Assembly: GCF_902500225.1 (NCBI RefSeq)
Contig: NZ_LR722649.1
Location: 310,001-374,000, forward strand
Reading direction: 5' to 3'
DNA length: 64,000 nucleotides
Source of the DNA: Buttiauxella massiliensis
Lineage (GTDB): Bacteria > Pseudomonadota > Gammaproteobacteria > Enterobacterales > Enterobacteriaceae
Positions 38,525 through 49,213 of this stretch are shown here, in pieces (the first letter of the stretch is position 1; every line of letters starts with the position of its first letter). The notes under the pieces were generated by a model. The model did no database searches, was not told where the DNA came from, and saw nothing but the letters and a program-made list of their open reading frames with translations. The position numbers were made by a program, and so were the translations under genes.

Positions 38525-38854
38525 TTATTCAAAATTTGGACCCTGTCTTTCTGTTATGCGACCTTGCTCAAGCAACGCTTGTTCGATGGTCTGCTGTAAC
38601 ATCCGAATACGTTCTTCCATATTGGAAGCGTAGTCGCGGGTTTTCGATTTTTCCTGAGCCAACTCGTAGCAAATGTTCAGTGCTGCGATGAAAACTAACT
38701 GCTCAGTATTTGTGACTCTAGTGCGAACTTTTAAATCTTGCAACCGTTGATTAAGCTCTTCCGCCGCAAGATTCAGTGCATCCTGTTGTTCAGGCGGACA
38801 ATTCACGCGCAATGAACGACCGAAAATTTGGATATCGACTGGTTGTGCAGACAT
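38525..38854 (-). CDS. zapA: Cell division protein ZapA
   Basis: 109 residues, as in E. coli. It cross-links FtsZ protofilaments at the Z ring. The N-terminal beta-alpha-beta head ([17 protein letters not shown]) is followed by a long coiled-coil helix from about residue 60 to 100. Divergent from ygfB, upstream of ssrS. Confidence 0.96.
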   Translation of the reverse strand: MSAQPVDIQIFGRSLRVNCPPEQQDALNLAAEELNQRLQDLKVRTRVTNTEQLVFIAALNICYELAQEKSKTRDYASNMEERIRMLQQTIEQALLEQGRITERQGPNFE

Positions 38855-39020
38855 GCCACCTTCCTGCTGTTAACTCGCCTGCCTTCGTTTACCGTACCTG
38901 GTAACGAAAGGGGCGTCACTATAGCTATCCCGAAATGAAGATACAAGCCCTTTTCTGGTGCCTTGGGGTCCCTGGTGGTAGCATAACATGAACTATCCCT
39001 GCCAACGATGGCGAATGCGC

Positions 39021-39599
39021 ATGTCTATACAGAACACTATGCCTGACTATGACTTAGTCGGCCAACTATTGAACCAACAAGGTGTGGGTCTGACGGCCTC
39101 CGAAATGCACGGCCTGATTAGCGGCATGCTGTGTGGTGGCAACAAAGATACCAGCTGGCAGCCACAGCTACACGACCTGACAAACGAAGGGCTGGCCTTT
39201 GGTCAAAACCTTGCCGATACATTGCGCCAGATGCACGGTGCAACGAGCGATTCGTTGGAAGATGACGGTTTCCTGTTCCAGCTTTACCTGCCCGACGGCG
39301 ACGACGTTACCGTATTCCAGCGTGCCGATGAACTGGCGGGTTGGGTAAACCACTTCCTGCTGGGCCTTGGCGTAACGCAGCCTAAGCTCGATAAAGTCAC
39401 CGGCGAAACCGGCGAAGCTATCGACGATTTGCGTAACATCGCGCAGCTGGGCTACGACGAAGACGAAGATCAAGAAGAGCTGGAAATGTCGCTCGAAGAG
39501 ATCATCGAGTACGTGCGAGTTGCCGCGTTGCTGTGCCACGACACCTTTACTCGCCCGGTTCCGACCGCGCCGGAAGTGCAGAAACCAACGCTACACTAA
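39021..39599 (+). CDS. ygfB: UPF0149 family protein YgfB
   Basis: 192 residues from ATG 39021, the E. coli YgfB length; an upstream in-frame ATG would add 11 residues. An all-helical UPF0149 protein with a highly conserved acidic block [30 protein letters not shown] near the C terminus. The biochemical role in E. coli is unknown. First gene of ygfB-pepP-ubiH-ubiI. The Shine-Dalgarno at this start is poor. Confidence 0.93.
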   Translation: MSIQNTMPDYDLVGQLLNQQGVGLTASEMHGLISGMLCGGNKDTSWQPQLHDLTNEGLAFGQNLADTLRQMHGATSDSLEDDGFLFQLYLPDGDDVTVFQRADELAGWVNHFLLGLGVTQPKLDKVTGETGEAIDDLRNIAQLGYDEDEDQEELEMSLEEIIEYVRVAALLCHDTFTRPVPTAPEVQKPTLH

Positions 39600-39631
39600 A
39601 AACGACGAAAGGTATCGCTCCAGGAGGTGTA

Positions 39632-40948
39632 ATGAATCAGCACGAATTTCTCCGTCGCCGTCAGGCGTTGTTAGCCAAAATGGCACCGGCAAGCGCCGCG
39701 CTCATCTTTGCCGCTCCCGAGGTAACACGCAGTGCCGACAGTGAGTACCCGTATCGCCAGAACAGCGATTTCTGGTACTTCACCGGTTTCAACGAACCTG
39801 AAGCTGTACTGGTACTGATTAAAAGCGACGAAACCCATAATCACAGCGTGCTGTTCAATCGCCTGCGCGATAAAACCGCAGAAATTTGGTTTGGGCGTCG
39901 CCTTGGCCAGGAAGCGGCACCCGAAAAACTGGGCGTCGACCGTGCGCTGGCATTTTCCGAAATTGATGAGCAACTGCATCAGTTGCTCAATGGTCTCGAT
40001 GTTGTCTATCACGCGCAGGGCGAACACGCTTACGCTGACACCATCGTTTTTGCCGCCCTTGATAAACTGCGCCGTGGTTCACGCCAGAATCTTGTCGCAC
40101 CCGCGACATTGACCGACTGGCGTCCGTGGGTTCACGAGCAGCGCCTGTTTAAGTCGGAAGAAGAGATAGTCGCCATGCGCCGCGCCGGGGAAATCACCGC
40201 GCTGGCGCACACCCGCGCGATGGAAAAATGCCGTCCGGGCATGTTTGAATACCAGCTTGAAGGCGAAATCCTTCACGAATTTAACCGCCACGGCGCACGC
40301 TTCCCGTCTTACAACACGATTGTCGGCAGCGGTGAAAACGCCTGTATTCTTCATTACACCGAAAATGAAAGCCAAATGCGTGATGGCGATTTGGTATTAA
40401 TCGACGCCGGTTGCGAATACAAAGGCTATGCCGGTGACATCACACGTACCTTCCCGGTGAACGGCAAATTCAGCGCTCCGCAGCGTGCGATTTACGACAT
40501 CGTTCTCGAATCCCTTGAAACTGCTCTACAACTCTACCGCCCAGGCACCTCGATGCAGGAAGTTACCACGCAAGTGGTGCGCATTATGATTAGCGGGCTG
40601 GTGACACTCGGCATTCTCAAAGGTGAGGTTGATCAACTGATTGCTGACAACGCCCATCGCCCGTTCTTTATGCACGGCCTGAGCCACTGGCTGGGGCTGG
40701 ATGTACACGACGTAGGCGCATACGGGCAGGATCGCTCTCGGGTGCTTGAGCCGGGAATGGTTATTACCGTTGAACCCGGTTTATACATTGCACCAGATGC
40801 AGATGTGCCCGCCGAGTACCGTGGCATTGGTATTCGTATTGAAGACGATATTCTTATCACCGTCGACGGTAACGAAAACCTGACGGCCAGCGTGGTGAAA
40901 TCGGCAGACGATATCGAAGCATTAATGGCGGCGGCGCGTCAGTCATGA
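39632..40948 (+). CDS. pepP: Xaa-Pro aminopeptidase P
   Basis: 438 residues from ATG 39632, which has an excellent ribosome binding site (CAGGAGGTGTA); E. coli PepP has 441. It removes N-terminal residues preceding proline. It is a pita-bread-fold metallopeptidase with two Mn ions. The metal ligands lie in DAGCEYKGYAGDITRTFP near residue 260, HGLSHWLGLDVHD near residue 350, VEPGLY near residue 383 and GIRIEDD near residue 405. The last base of its stop overlaps ubiH (ATGA). Confidence 0.97.
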   Translation: MNQHEFLRRRQALLAKMAPASAALIFAAPEVTRSADSEYPYRQNSDFWYFTGFNEPEAVLVLIKSDETHNHSVLFNRLRDKTAEIWFGRRLGQEAAPEKLGVDRALAFSEIDEQLHQLLNGLDVVYHAQGEHAYADTIVFAALDKLRRGSRQNLVAPATLTDWRPWVHEQRLFKSEEEIVAMRRAGEITALAHTRAMEKCRPGMFEYQLEGEILHEFNRHGARFPSYNTIVGSGENACILHYTENESQMRDGDLVLIDAGCEYKGYAGDITRTFPVNGKFSAPQRAIYDIVLESLETALQLYRPGTSMQEVTTQVVRIMISGLVTLGILKGEVDQLIADNAHRPFFMHGLSHWLGLDVHDVGAYGQDRSRVLEPGMVITVEPGLYIAPDADVPAEYRGIGIRIEDDILITVDGNENLTASVVKSADDIEALMAAARQS

Positions 40949-42123
40949 GCGTGATTATTGTCGGGGGCGGTATGGCGGGTGCGACGCTTGCGCTGGCGAT
41001 ATCGCATCTAACCCACGGAAAACTGCCGGTTCACTTGATTGAAGCGGCAGCGCCAGAATCAGCGGCGCATCCCGGTTTTGATGCCCGCGCAATCGCCATC
41101 GCGCAAGGCACCTGCCAGCAGCTGACGCGCATCGGCGTGTGGCCTGCTCTCAAAGAGTGCGCGACGGCGATTACTACAGTTCATGTCAGCGATCGTGGGT
41201 ATGCAGGTTTTGTCACTCTCGAAGCTCAGGATTATCAAATATCTGCGTTAGGGCAGGTGGTAGAGCTGCATGATGTCGGTCTGCGATTATTTGCTTTACT
41301 GCGTAAAGCGCCGGGCGTGACCTTGCATTGCCCGCAACGTGTCGCGTCCTTTACTCGCGAAACCGATAAAGTGAGCGTTAAGCTCGATAATGGCGAATGT
41401 ATTGAAGGCCAATTGTTGGTGGCTGCAGATGGTTCGCGCTCGGCGCTTGCCGCGCAGTGTGGCGTGACCTGGCAGCAGCAGGATTATCGGCAAGTGGCGG
41501 TGATCGCCAATATCATCACATCGCAGTCCCATAATGGCCGTGCTTTTGAGCGTTTTACCGAGCATGGGCCGCTGGCAATGTTACCGATGTCTGATGGGCG
41601 CTGTTCGCTGGTGTGGTGCCATCCTCTGGCGGCTCAGGCTGACATTGCGCAGTGGGATGACGAGCGGTTCTGCAATGAACTGCAACGCGCATTTGGCTGG
41701 CGGCTTGGTCGCATCACACATGCCGGTGTGCGCTCGCAATATCCGCTGGCGCTGACCACCGCTTCGCAGCCGGTTTCGCACCGCGTTGCGCTGGTGGGAA
41801 ATGCCGCGCAAACTTTGCATCCGATTGCCGGGCAGGGATTTAACCTGGGTTTACGCGATGTGATGTCGCTGGCTGAAAACCTGGCAATGGCACATGAAGC
41901 ATCTCAGGATATTGGCAGTTACGGCGTTTTGGTTGAATATCAGCAGCGCCGTTATGAAGATAAAAATGCCACCATTGGCGTGACCGATGGCTTAGTTCGG
42001 CTGTTCGCCAATCATTGGGCTCCGCTGGTTGTTGGACGAAATCTTGGGCTGATAGCGATGGAACATTTTACTCCTGCACGTGATGCGCTGGCGCAGCGTA
42101 CGCTAGGCTGGGTTGCGCGTTAA
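40945..42123 (+). CDS. ubiH: 2-octaprenyl-6-methoxyphenol 4-hydroxylase UbiH
   Basis: 392 residues, as in E. coli. A flavoprotein monooxygenase of ubiquinone synthesis. The FAD-binding GGGMAGATLA motif is near residue 6, and the second FAD motif GNAAQTLHPIAGQGFNLGLRD near residues 288-308. It overlaps pepP by four bases. A family B repeat and the related ubiI follow. Confidence 0.97.
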   Translation: MSVIIVGGGMAGATLALAISHLTHGKLPVHLIEAAAPESAAHPGFDARAIAIAQGTCQQLTRIGVWPALKECATAITTVHVSDRGYAGFVTLEAQDYQISALGQVVELHDVGLRLFALLRKAPGVTLHCPQRVASFTRETDKVSVKLDNGECIEGQLLVAADGSRSALAAQCGVTWQQQDYRQVAVIANIITSQSHNGRAFERFTEHGPLAMLPMSDGRCSLVWCHPLAAQADIAQWDDERFCNELQRAFGWRLGRITHAGVRSQYPLALTTASQPVSHRVALVGNAAQTLHPIAGQGFNLGLRDVMSLAENLAMAHEASQDIGSYGVLVEYQQRRYEDKNATIGVTDGLVRLFANHWAPLVVGRNLGLIAMEHFTPARDALAQRTLGWVAR

Positions 42124-42130
42124 AACCTGC

Positions 42131-42253
42131 CACCAGCCTTATTTATTTGCCATTTTGCCCCGGGAATGTGCTCGAAATCCTCACGTACTTTAGTACGCTC
42201 CGGCTTCTCCGCGCACTCCCGATCCAAACTGGTTGCAACATATACGCCTGGTG
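42131..42253. repeat. Intergenic palindromic repeat, family B, copy 2
   Basis: A 123-bp element bounded by CACCAG and CTGGTG. It shares TTGCCATTTTG, TCCTCACGTACT, TACGCTCCGG and GCGCACTCC/GCGCGCGGTCC-like blocks with the element at 7617-7736. It sits between ubiH and ubiI and ends about 30 bp before the ubiI start. Confidence 0.75.
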
Positions 42254-42285
42254 AGCAGGTTTAAGAATGTTAAAGGAGAGTCAAT

Positions 42286-43488
42286 TTGCAAAGCGTTGAT
42301 GTGGCGATTGTTGGTGGTGGCATGGTTGGGCTGGCGGTTGCCTGTGGCTTGCAAGGCAGTGGTTTGCGTGTTGCGGTGCTGGAGAACCATCTCCCAAAGC
42401 CGCTGGCACCTGAATCTGCACCCGCTTTGCGTGTTTCGGCCATCAATGCTGCCAGCGAAAAATTGCTCACTCATCTTGGTGCATGGCCAAAAATTGTTGC
42501 CCAACGTGCCAGTTGCTATCACGGCATGGAAGTGTGGGATCAAGACAGCTTCGGGCATATCGCTTTTGACGATAAATCCTTTGGTTTCAGCCATCTTGGC
42601 CACATTATCGAAAACTCGGTAATTCATCATGCATTGTGGCAACGAGCTGAGCAGTGCAGTGATGTCACCCTAATGGCTCCTGCCGAATTACAACAGGTTG
42701 CGTGGGGTGAAAACGAGGCGTTCATAACGCTGAAAGACGGCTCAATGCTCACCGCGCGTTTGGTCGTCGGGGCTGATGGTGCCAACTCCTGGCTGCGCAA
42801 CCAGGCCGATATCCCGCTCACTTTTTGGGATTATCGCCATCATGCTTTGGTTGCCACCATCCGTACCGCCGAACCCCATGAAGCAGTGGCTCGTCAGGTG
42901 TTTCATGGCGAAGGGATTTTGGCCTTCCTGCCATTAAGTGACCCGCATTTATGTTCAATTGTCTGGTCATTGCCGCCGCTGGAAGCTGAACGTTTGCAAC
43001 AGGCAAGCGATGAAGAATTTAACCAGGCGCTGTCCGTAGCATTCAATATGCGCCTTGGTTTGTGCAGTGTTGAAAGCGAACGCCAGGTGTTCCCGCTGAC
43101 AGGCCGTTACGCGCGCAATTTTGCGGCTCACCGTCTGGCGCTGGTTGGCGATGCGGCACACACCATTCATCCGTTAGCTGGGCAAGGTGTGAATCTTGGG
43201 TTTATGGATGCCGCTGAACTAATTGAGGAAGTGCGTCGTTTGCATCGCCAGGGCAAAGACATCGGGCAGTATTTGTATCTGCGTCGCTACGAGCGTAGCC
43301 GTAAACATAGTGCGGCGATGATGCTTGCCAGCATGCAGGGTTTCCGCGATCTGTTTGCCGGCAGCAATCCGGCGAAGAAATTGCTGCGCGATATCGGTCT
43401 GAAACTGGCGGATACGCTTCCGGGTGTAAAACCGCAACTTGTTAAGCAGGCGATGGGCCTACACGATTTACCGAATTGGTTAAGATAA
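42286..43488 (+). CDS. ubiI: 2-octaprenylphenol 5-hydroxylase UbiI
   Basis: 400 residues from a TTG start at 42286, with AAAGGAGAG nine bases ahead; E. coli ubiI (visC) has the same length and N-terminal MQSVDVAIVGGGMVG. A flavin monooxygenase paralogous to UbiH. FAD motifs: GGGMVGLAVA near residue 10 and GDAAHTIHPLAGQGVNLGFMD near residues 288-308. It catalyses C5 hydroxylation in ubiquinone synthesis. Confidence 0.96.
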   Translation: MQSVDVAIVGGGMVGLAVACGLQGSGLRVAVLENHLPKPLAPESAPALRVSAINAASEKLLTHLGAWPKIVAQRASCYHGMEVWDQDSFGHIAFDDKSFGFSHLGHIIENSVIHHALWQRAEQCSDVTLMAPAELQQVAWGENEAFITLKDGSMLTARLVVGADGANSWLRNQADIPLTFWDYRHHALVATIRTAEPHEAVARQVFHGEGILAFLPLSDPHLCSIVWSLPPLEAERLQQASDEEFNQALSVAFNMRLGLCSVESERQVFPLTGRYARNFAAHRLALVGDAAHTIHPLAGQGVNLGFMDAAELIEEVRRLHRQGKDIGQYLYLRRYERSRKHSAAMMLASMQGFRDLFAGSNPAKKLLRDIGLKLADTLPGVKPQLVKQAMGLHDLPNWLR

Positions 43489-43498
43489 CTACGTCACA

Positions 43499-43527
43499 TT
43501 TCCCTTTCCTTTTATTGGAAAGGGAAA
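43499..43527 (+). terminator. Stem-loop after ubiI
   Basis: TTTCCCTTTCC and GGAAAGGGAAA form a perfect 11-bp stem, 10 bp after the ubiI stop. There is no T run, so this may be a processing or stabilising hairpin. Confidence 0.6.
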
Positions 43528-43909
43528 CACCCTCCTCATTTGAAAAATTCTAATCTCACCTGTTATTTCGGATTACTTTTTCTCATCCCGCATTTTTAGC
43601 GATGTAGTGAATTTGTTTCTGAAATGGTCGTAAATGTTAGCTAACGCTAAATTCTGACTTAAACACTTCCTGTTTATGCGTAGCGACTCGCATTTTTACA
43701 GTCGAATGCTCTGCACCATGTGCCTGCGATTTTGGTCATAAGCTAATGCAATGACCGTTTGAGCCTTATGGTTTACTCCCTCATTCAATGGTAAGTTCAG
43801 GCAAAAGGTAACGTTTGCGTCGCTATCGGGATCGGTGGCGATGCTGGGTTTCGTCTGACGAAAAGAAAAGCGAACAGCGCTTTTCAACCAGATGGTTAAA
43901 GAGGAAAAA
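43528..43909 (+). promoter_or_regulatory. gcvTHP control region with PurR-type box
   Basis: 382 bp without a gene. At 43805-43820 the minus strand reads ACGCAAACGTTACCTT, matching the left 11 bases of the PurR operator consensus ACGCAAACGTTTTCGT. It is about 90 bp upstream of gcvT. In E. coli gcvTHP is controlled by GcvA, Lrp, PurR and CRP. The AT-rich part at 43540-43660 would be the place for Lrp and GcvA binding, though I did not define individual sites. Confidence 0.55.
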
Positions 43910-45007
43910 ATGACTCAAAAGACCCCTTTGTTTGATCAGCACAATCTCTGCGGTGCGCGCATGGTGGATTTCCACGGCTGGATGATGCCATTGCACTATG
44001 GCTCGCAGATTGATGAGCACTATGCCGTGCGCAACGATGCCGGGATGTTTGATGTCTCCCACATGACCATCGTTGACCTGAAAGGTGCCCGTACTCGCGA
44101 ATTCCTGCGTTATCTCGTCGCCAACGACGTAGCCAAACTGACCCAGCCGGGTAAAGCCCTCTACACCGCCATGCTCAATGCCTCCGGCGGTGTTATCGAT
44201 GACCTGATTATCTATTTCCAGACCGAAGACTTCTTCCGCCTGGTGGTGAACTCTGCCACCCGCGAAAAAGATCTGGCCTGGATTAATCAACACGCCGAAC
44301 CGTTCGCGGTTGAAGTCAGCGTGCGTGATGATCTTTCACTGATTGCTGTGCAAGGGCCAAACGCTCAGGCTAAAGCCGCGCAGCTATTTACTGAAGAACA
44401 ACGCAAAGCGGTTGCTGGCATGAAACCATTCTTTGGTGTTCAGGCGGGCGATCTGTTTATTGCGACCACCGGTTATACCGGTGAGGCGGGCTATGAAATT
44501 GCCATGCCAAACGAAAAAGCTGCCGAATTTTGGGCGCAACTGGTCGAGATTGGCGTGAAACCTTGCGGCCTTGGCGCGCGTGACACGCTGCGTCTGGAGT
44601 CCGGTATGAACCTGTATAGCCAGGAAATGGATGAGAGTGTTTCTCCATTGGCCGCGAATATGGGTTGGACTATCGCCTGGCAGCCTGAAGACCGTGATTT
44701 TATTGGCCGTGAAGCCCTGGAGAGCCAGCGTGAGAAAGGCACGGACCAGCTTGTTGGCTTGATCATGACGGAAAAAGGCGTATTACGTAATGAGCTGCCT
44801 GTTCGTTTTACTGATGAATCAGGCAACATCCGTGAAGGCGTTATCACCAGCGGGACCTTCTCGCCGACGTTAGGTTACAGCATTGCTCTGGCACGCGTTC
44901 CTGCGGGCATTGGCGAAACCGCCATTGTTCAAATCCGCAACCGAGAAATGCCGGTCAAAGTAACCAAACCAATTTTTGTTCGCGGCGGTAAAGCTGTCGC
45001 GCAGTGA
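43910..45007 (+). CDS. gcvT: Glycine cleavage system T protein (aminomethyltransferase)
   Basis: 365 residues from ATG 43910 (AGAGGAAAAA ahead); E. coli has 364. It transfers the methylene group from the aminomethyl-lipoyl arm of GcvH to tetrahydrofolate, releasing ammonia. Family blocks include [13 protein letters not shown] near residue 18, FDVSHM near 47 and [17 protein letters not shown] ([14 protein letters not shown]) near 222. First gene of gcvTHP; gcvH follows after 22 bp. Confidence 0.97.
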   Translation: MTQKTPLFDQHNLCGARMVDFHGWMMPLHYGSQIDEHYAVRNDAGMFDVSHMTIVDLKGARTREFLRYLVANDVAKLTQPGKALYTAMLNASGGVIDDLIIYFQTEDFFRLVVNSATREKDLAWINQHAEPFAVEVSVRDDLSLIAVQGPNAQAKAAQLFTEEQRKAVAGMKPFFGVQAGDLFIATTGYTGEAGYEIAMPNEKAAEFWAQLVEIGVKPCGLGARDTLRLESGMNLYSQEMDESVSPLAANMGWTIAWQPEDRDFIGREALESQREKGTDQLVGLIMTEKGVLRNELPVRFTDESGNIREGVITSGTFSPTLGYSIALARVPAGIGETAIVQIRNREMPVKVTKPIFVRGGKAVAQ

Positions 45008-45029
45008 ATTTGAAATCAGGAGAAAAACA

Positions 45030-45419
45030 ATGAGCAATGTGCCGAACGAATTGAAATACAGCAAAGAACACGAGTGGCTGCGTAAAGAAGCTGATGGTAC
45101 TTACACCATTGGTATCACCGAGCACGCGCAAGAGCTGCTGGGCGATATGGTGTTTGTCGACCTGCCAGAAGTGGGCGCAACAGTCAGCACTGGTGATGAT
45201 TGCGCCGTTGCCGAATCTGTAAAAGCGGCTTCCGATATTTACGCGCCAATCAGCGGTGAAATCATCGCAGTCAACACTGAGCTGAGCGACTCGCCTGAGC
45301 TAATCAACAGCGAGCCATACGCGGCGGGCTGGATCTTCAAGATCAAAGCGAGCGACGAGTCCGAACTGGATGGTTTGCTGGATGCAACCGCGTACGAAGC
45401 CTTACTCGAAGACGAATAA
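45030..45419 (+). CDS. gcvH: Glycine cleavage system H protein
   Basis: 129 residues, as in E. coli. The mobile lipoyl carrier of the glycine cleavage complex. The lipoylation Lys is in [15 protein letters not shown], near residue 65. CAGGAGAAAAACA precedes ATG 45030. Followed by a 56-bp gap with a CCCCTCA/GTGAGGGG stem-loop at 45429-45452 before gcvP. Confidence 0.98.
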   Translation: MSNVPNELKYSKEHEWLRKEADGTYTIGITEHAQELLGDMVFVDLPEVGATVSTGDDCAVAESVKAASDIYAPISGEIIAVNTELSDSPELINSEPYAAGWIFKIKASDESELDGLLDATAYEALLEDE

Positions 45420-45475
45420 ATCTTTTATCCCCTCATCCTCTCGGGTGAGGGGAAACACTTCAGGAATCACCGCTC

Positions 45476-48349
45476 ATGACCCAGTCTTTACGTCAGCTTG
45501 AAAATCACGAAGCGTTTATCGACCGCCACATTGGACCAGACGCACAGCAGCAACACGAAATGCTGGAGACGGTGGGCGCTCGTTCGTTAAACGAGCTGAT
45601 CGCTTCGATCGTTCCGGCTGATATCCAGCTTGCCGAGCCACCACAGGTGGGTGAGGCTGCAACTGAATTCGCGGCCCTGGCTGAATTAAAGACCATCGCC
45701 AGCCGTAACAAGCGCTTTAAAACGTATATCGGCATGGGTTATACCGCGGTGCAAACTCCGCCGGTGATTCTACGTAACATGCTGGAAAATCCAGGCTGGT
45801 ATACCGCGTACACGCCGTATCAACCTGAAGTATCCCAAGGCCGTCTTGAAGCTCTGCTTAATTTCCAGCAAGTGACGCTGGATCTTACTGGCCTTGATAT
45901 CGCCTCGGCTTCTTTGCTGGACGAAGCGACTGCCGCTGCCGAAGCCATGGCCATGGCCAAGCGCGTCAGCAAACTGAAAAACGCCAACCGCTTCTTTGTT
46001 GCCGCTGACGTACACCCGCAAACGCTGGATGTGGTGCGCACCCGTGCTGAAACCTTTGGTTTTGACGTGATTGTTGACGACGCTGCGAAAGTGCTGGATC
46101 ACCAGGACGTGTTCGGTGTGCTGTTGCAACAAGTGGGCACCACCGGCGAAGTACATGATTACAGCGCGCTAATTAGCGAATTGAAACAACGTAAAGTCAT
46201 CGTGAGCGTTGCCGCTGACTTTATGACGCTGGTTCTGCTGACCGCACCAGGCAAGCAAGGTGCCGACATTGTGTTTGGTTCCGCACAGCGTTTCGGCGTG
46301 CCAATGGGCTACGGTGGCCCGCATGCCGCATTCTTTGCTGCACGCGATGAATTCAAGCGTTCCATGCCAGGCCGTATTATCGGCGTTTCTCGCGATGCCG
46401 CGGGCCGCACCGCGCTGCGCATGGCGATGCAAACTCGCGAGCAACATATCCGCCGCGAAAAAGCGAACTCCAACATTTGTACTTCCCAGGTTCTGCTGGC
46501 AAACATCGCCAGCCTGTATGCGGTGTTCCACGGCCCGGCTGGCCTGAAACGCATTGCAGGGCGCATTCATCGCCTGACCGATATTCTGGCTTCTGGCCTG
46601 CAACAAAAAGGGCTGGTGCTGCGTCATAAACATTGGTTCGACACTTTGTGTGTCGAAGTCACCGATAAAGCTGGTGTGCTGGCTCGTGCCGAAGCCAATG
46701 AAATCAACCTGCGCAGCGATATTCTTAACGCGGTTGGCATTACGCTTGATGAAGCGACCACCCGCGAAGATGTTCAGGCGCTGTTCACCGTTTTACTGGG
46801 TGACAACCACGGTCTGGATATCGACAAACTCGACCAAAACGTGGCGGGCGATAGCCTGTCTGTTCCGAAAGGAATGCTGCGTGAAGATGCGATCCTGACG
46901 CATCCGGTGTTCAATCGCTACCACAGCGAAACTGAAATGATGCGCTATATGCACTCGCTCGAGCGCAAAGATCTGGCGTTGAATCAGGCGATGATCCCGC
47001 TGGGTTCCTGCACCATGAAGCTGAATGCTGCGGCTGAGATGATCCCAATCACCTGGCCGGAATTTGCTGAACTGCACCCGTTCTGCCCGGCAAACCAGGC
47101 GGAAGGTTATCACCAGATGATCTCCCAACTATCTGACTGGCTGGTGAAACTGACCGGTTACGACGCGCTTTGTATGCAGCCAAACTCTGGGGCTCAAGGT
47201 GAATATGCGGGTCTGCTGGCGATTCGTCGCTACCACGAAAGCCGCAACGAAGGCAGCCGTAATCTATGCCTGATCCCAAGCTCTGCGCACGGTACAAACC
47301 CGGCATCAGCGCAAATGGCGGGTATGGAAGTGGTGGTGGTCGCCTGTGATAAACAAGGTAACATCGATCTTCACGATCTGCGTCTTAAAGCAGAGCAAGC
47401 GGGCGATGCGCTGTCTTGTATCATGGTGACTTACCCGTCTACCCATGGTGTGTATGAAGAAACCATCCGCGAAGTCTGCCAGATTGTGCATCAATTCGGC
47501 GGCCAGGTTTACCTGGATGGTGCGAACATGAACGCACAGGTGGGGATTACTTCACCGGGCTATATCGGCGCGGATGTTTCGCACCTCAACCTGCACAAAA
47601 CCTTCTGTATTCCACACGGCGGTGGCGGCCCAGGTATGGGTCCAATTGGGGTGAAAGCGCACCTGGCTCCGTTCGTACCAGGCCACAGCGTGGTGCAAAT
47701 TGAAGAGATGTTAACCCAGCAGGGCGCGGTTTCCGCAGCACCGTTTGGTAGTGCATCAATTCTGCCAATCAGCTGGATGTACATCCGCATGATGGGCGCG
47801 CAGGGGCTGAAAAAGGCAAGCCAGACGGCGATCCTGAATGCTAACTATATTGCGACTCGCCTGAAATCCGCCTTCCCGATTCTTTATACCGGGCGCAGTG
47901 GCCATGTGGCGCATGAATGTATTCTCGATATTCGCCCACTGAAAGAAGAGACTGGCATCAGCGAGCTGGATATTGCTAAGCGACTGATTGACTTCGGTTT
48001 CCATGCGCCAACTATGTCTTTCCCGGTTGCGGGTACGTTGATGGTTGAGCCAACCGAGTCAGAAAGCAAACTGGAGCTGGATCGCTTTATCGACGCGATG
48101 CTGACTATCCGCACTGAAATCGACCGTGTTGCGCGTGGTGAATGGCCGCTGGAAGACAACCCGCTGGTTAATGCGCCGCACACGCAGGACGAAATCGTGG
48201 CTGACTGGACGCATCCATATACCCGCGAATTGGCGGTGTTCCCGGTAGGCCATAGCAACAAATACTGGCCAACAGTGAAACGTCTGGATGATGTATACGG
48301 CGACCGCAATCTGTTCTGCTCTTGTGTGCCGATGAGCGAATATCAGTAA
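45476..48349 (+). CDS. gcvP: Glycine dehydrogenase (decarboxylating), P protein
   Basis: 957 residues, as in E. coli. The PLP-dependent subunit that decarboxylates glycine and loads the aminomethyl group on GcvH. It is a fused two-half protein. The PLP Lys lies in the second half in [18 protein letters not shown] near residue 708. The conserved [11 protein letters not shown] block is near residue 510. Completes gcvTHP, which together with SerA feeds the one-carbon pool. Confidence 0.98.
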   Translation: MTQSLRQLENHEAFIDRHIGPDAQQQHEMLETVGARSLNELIASIVPADIQLAEPPQVGEAATEFAALAELKTIASRNKRFKTYIGMGYTAVQTPPVILRNMLENPGWYTAYTPYQPEVSQGRLEALLNFQQVTLDLTGLDIASASLLDEATAAAEAMAMAKRVSKLKNANRFFVAADVHPQTLDVVRTRAETFGFDVIVDDAAKVLDHQDVFGVLLQQVGTTGEVHDYSALISELKQRKVIVSVAADFMTLVLLTAPGKQGADIVFGSAQRFGVPMGYGGPHAAFFAARDEFKRSMPGRIIGVSRDAAGRTALRMAMQTREQHIRREKANSNICTSQVLLANIASLYAVFHGPAGLKRIAGRIHRLTDILASGLQQKGLVLRHKHWFDTLCVEVTDKAGVLARAEANEINLRSDILNAVGITLDEATTREDVQALFTVLLGDNHGLDIDKLDQNVAGDSLSVPKGMLREDAILTHPVFNRYHSETEMMRYMHSLERKDLALNQAMIPLGSCTMKLNAAAEMIPITWPEFAELHPFCPANQAEGYHQMISQLSDWLVKLTGYDALCMQPNSGAQGEYAGLLAIRRYHESRNEGSRNLCLIPSSAHGTNPASAQMAGMEVVVVACDKQGNIDLHDLRLKAEQAGDALSCIMVTYPSTHGVYEETIREVCQIVHQFGGQVYLDGANMNAQVGITSPGYIGADVSHLNLHKTFCIPHGGGGPGMGPIGVKAHLAPFVPGHSVVQIEEMLTQQGAVSAAPFGSASILPISWMYIRMMGAQGLKKASQTAILNANYIATRLKSAFPILYTGRSGHVAHECILDIRPLKEETGISELDIAKRLIDFGFHAPTMSFPVAGTLMVEPTESESKLELDRFIDAMLTIRTEIDRVARGEWPLEDNPLVNAPHTQDEIVADWTHPYTRELAVFPVGHSNKYWPTVKRLDDVYGDRNLFCSCVPMSEYQ

Positions 48350-48372
48350 TATTTATCCCGCTATATACTCTT

Positions 48373-48398
48373 AAGGGCACTTCGGTGCCCTTTGTTTT
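48373..48398 (+). terminator. gcvP terminator
   Basis: AAGGGCAC-TTCG-GTGCCCTT with a UUCG tetraloop, followed by TGTTTTAT, 23 bp past the stop. Confidence 0.92.
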
Positions 48399-48419
48399 AT
48401 CTGTAGATCAGGAGGCAAA

Positions 48420-49163
48420 ATGGGTGTGGTTCTGGTAACGGGCGCAAGTCGTGGCATTGGTAGGGCGACTGCTATCCTGTTGGCACAGGCTGGCTACAAA
48501 GTCGTGATTAATTATCAGCAAAGCAAACAAGCCGCTGATGAAGTGGTAAGTATTATTCGTGCGCACAGCGGCAAGGCACTTGCCATCAAAGCGGATATTG
48601 CTGATGAACTTCAAGTGATGGCGATGTTCGTAGAAATCGACAATGCTTTCGGGCCGGTGACCGCGCTGGTCAACAACGCCGGGATTTTGTTCCAGCAATC
48701 CACCATTGAAGAACTGACGGCAGAACGTATTAATCGCGTGCTGGCGACTAACGTCACCGGCTATTTTCTCTGCTGCCGTGAAGCCGTAAAACGCATGTCG
48801 TTTCGCCACGGTGGAAAAGGGGGCGCGATTGTTAATGTGTCGTCTGCCGCGGCACGTTTAGGTGCACCGGGCGAATATGTTGATTATGCGGCGTCGAAAG
48901 GTGCGGTAGACACGTTAACCACCGGGCTTTCTTTGGAAGTTGCTGCGCAGGGTATTCGTGTAAATGGCGTGCGGCCAGGTTTTATCTATACCGAAATGCA
49001 TGCTTCTGGTGGTGAACCCGGGAGAGTCGACCGCGTAAAAGATCTCTTGCCGATGAAACGTGGTGGCCAGCCAGAAGAGGTCGCGCAGGCCATCGCCTGG
49101 TTGCTAAGCGATAACGCCTCTTACGTGACGGGAAGTTTCCTGGATTTAGCGGGCGGCAGATAA
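48420..49163 (+). CDS. ygfF: Short-chain dehydrogenase YgfF
   Basis: 247 residues, as in E. coli YgfF. Classical SDR: TGASRGIGRA cofactor motif near residue 8, NNAG near 82, catalytic Ser in VNVSSAAARLG near 138 and the YxxxK motif YAASK near 156. It ends in the glucose-1-dehydrogenase-like LDLAGGR. AGGAGGCAAA precedes the ATG. The physiological substrate is unknown. It marks the left edge of the accessory block inserted before bglA. Confidence 0.93.
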   Translation: MGVVLVTGASRGIGRATAILLAQAGYKVVINYQQSKQAADEVVSIIRAHSGKALAIKADIADELQVMAMFVEIDNAFGPVTALVNNAGILFQQSTIEELTAERINRVLATNVTGYFLCCREAVKRMSFRHGGKGGAIVNVSSAAARLGAPGEYVDYAASKGAVDTLTTGLSLEVAAQGIRVNGVRPGFIYTEMHASGGEPGRVDRVKDLLPMKRGGQPEEVAQAIAWLLSDNASYVTGSFLDLAGGR

Positions 49164-49213
49164 AATCAATGGCAGTCACCTGAATGTTCGGTGAACTGCC
49201 ATTATTCAGGTTA

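Noticed and set aside
42286..42288. Lack of an ATG start for ubiI, possible truncated gene
   Set aside because: TTG with a good Shine-Dalgarno gives the full 400-residue protein, and E. coli ubiI has the same N terminus.
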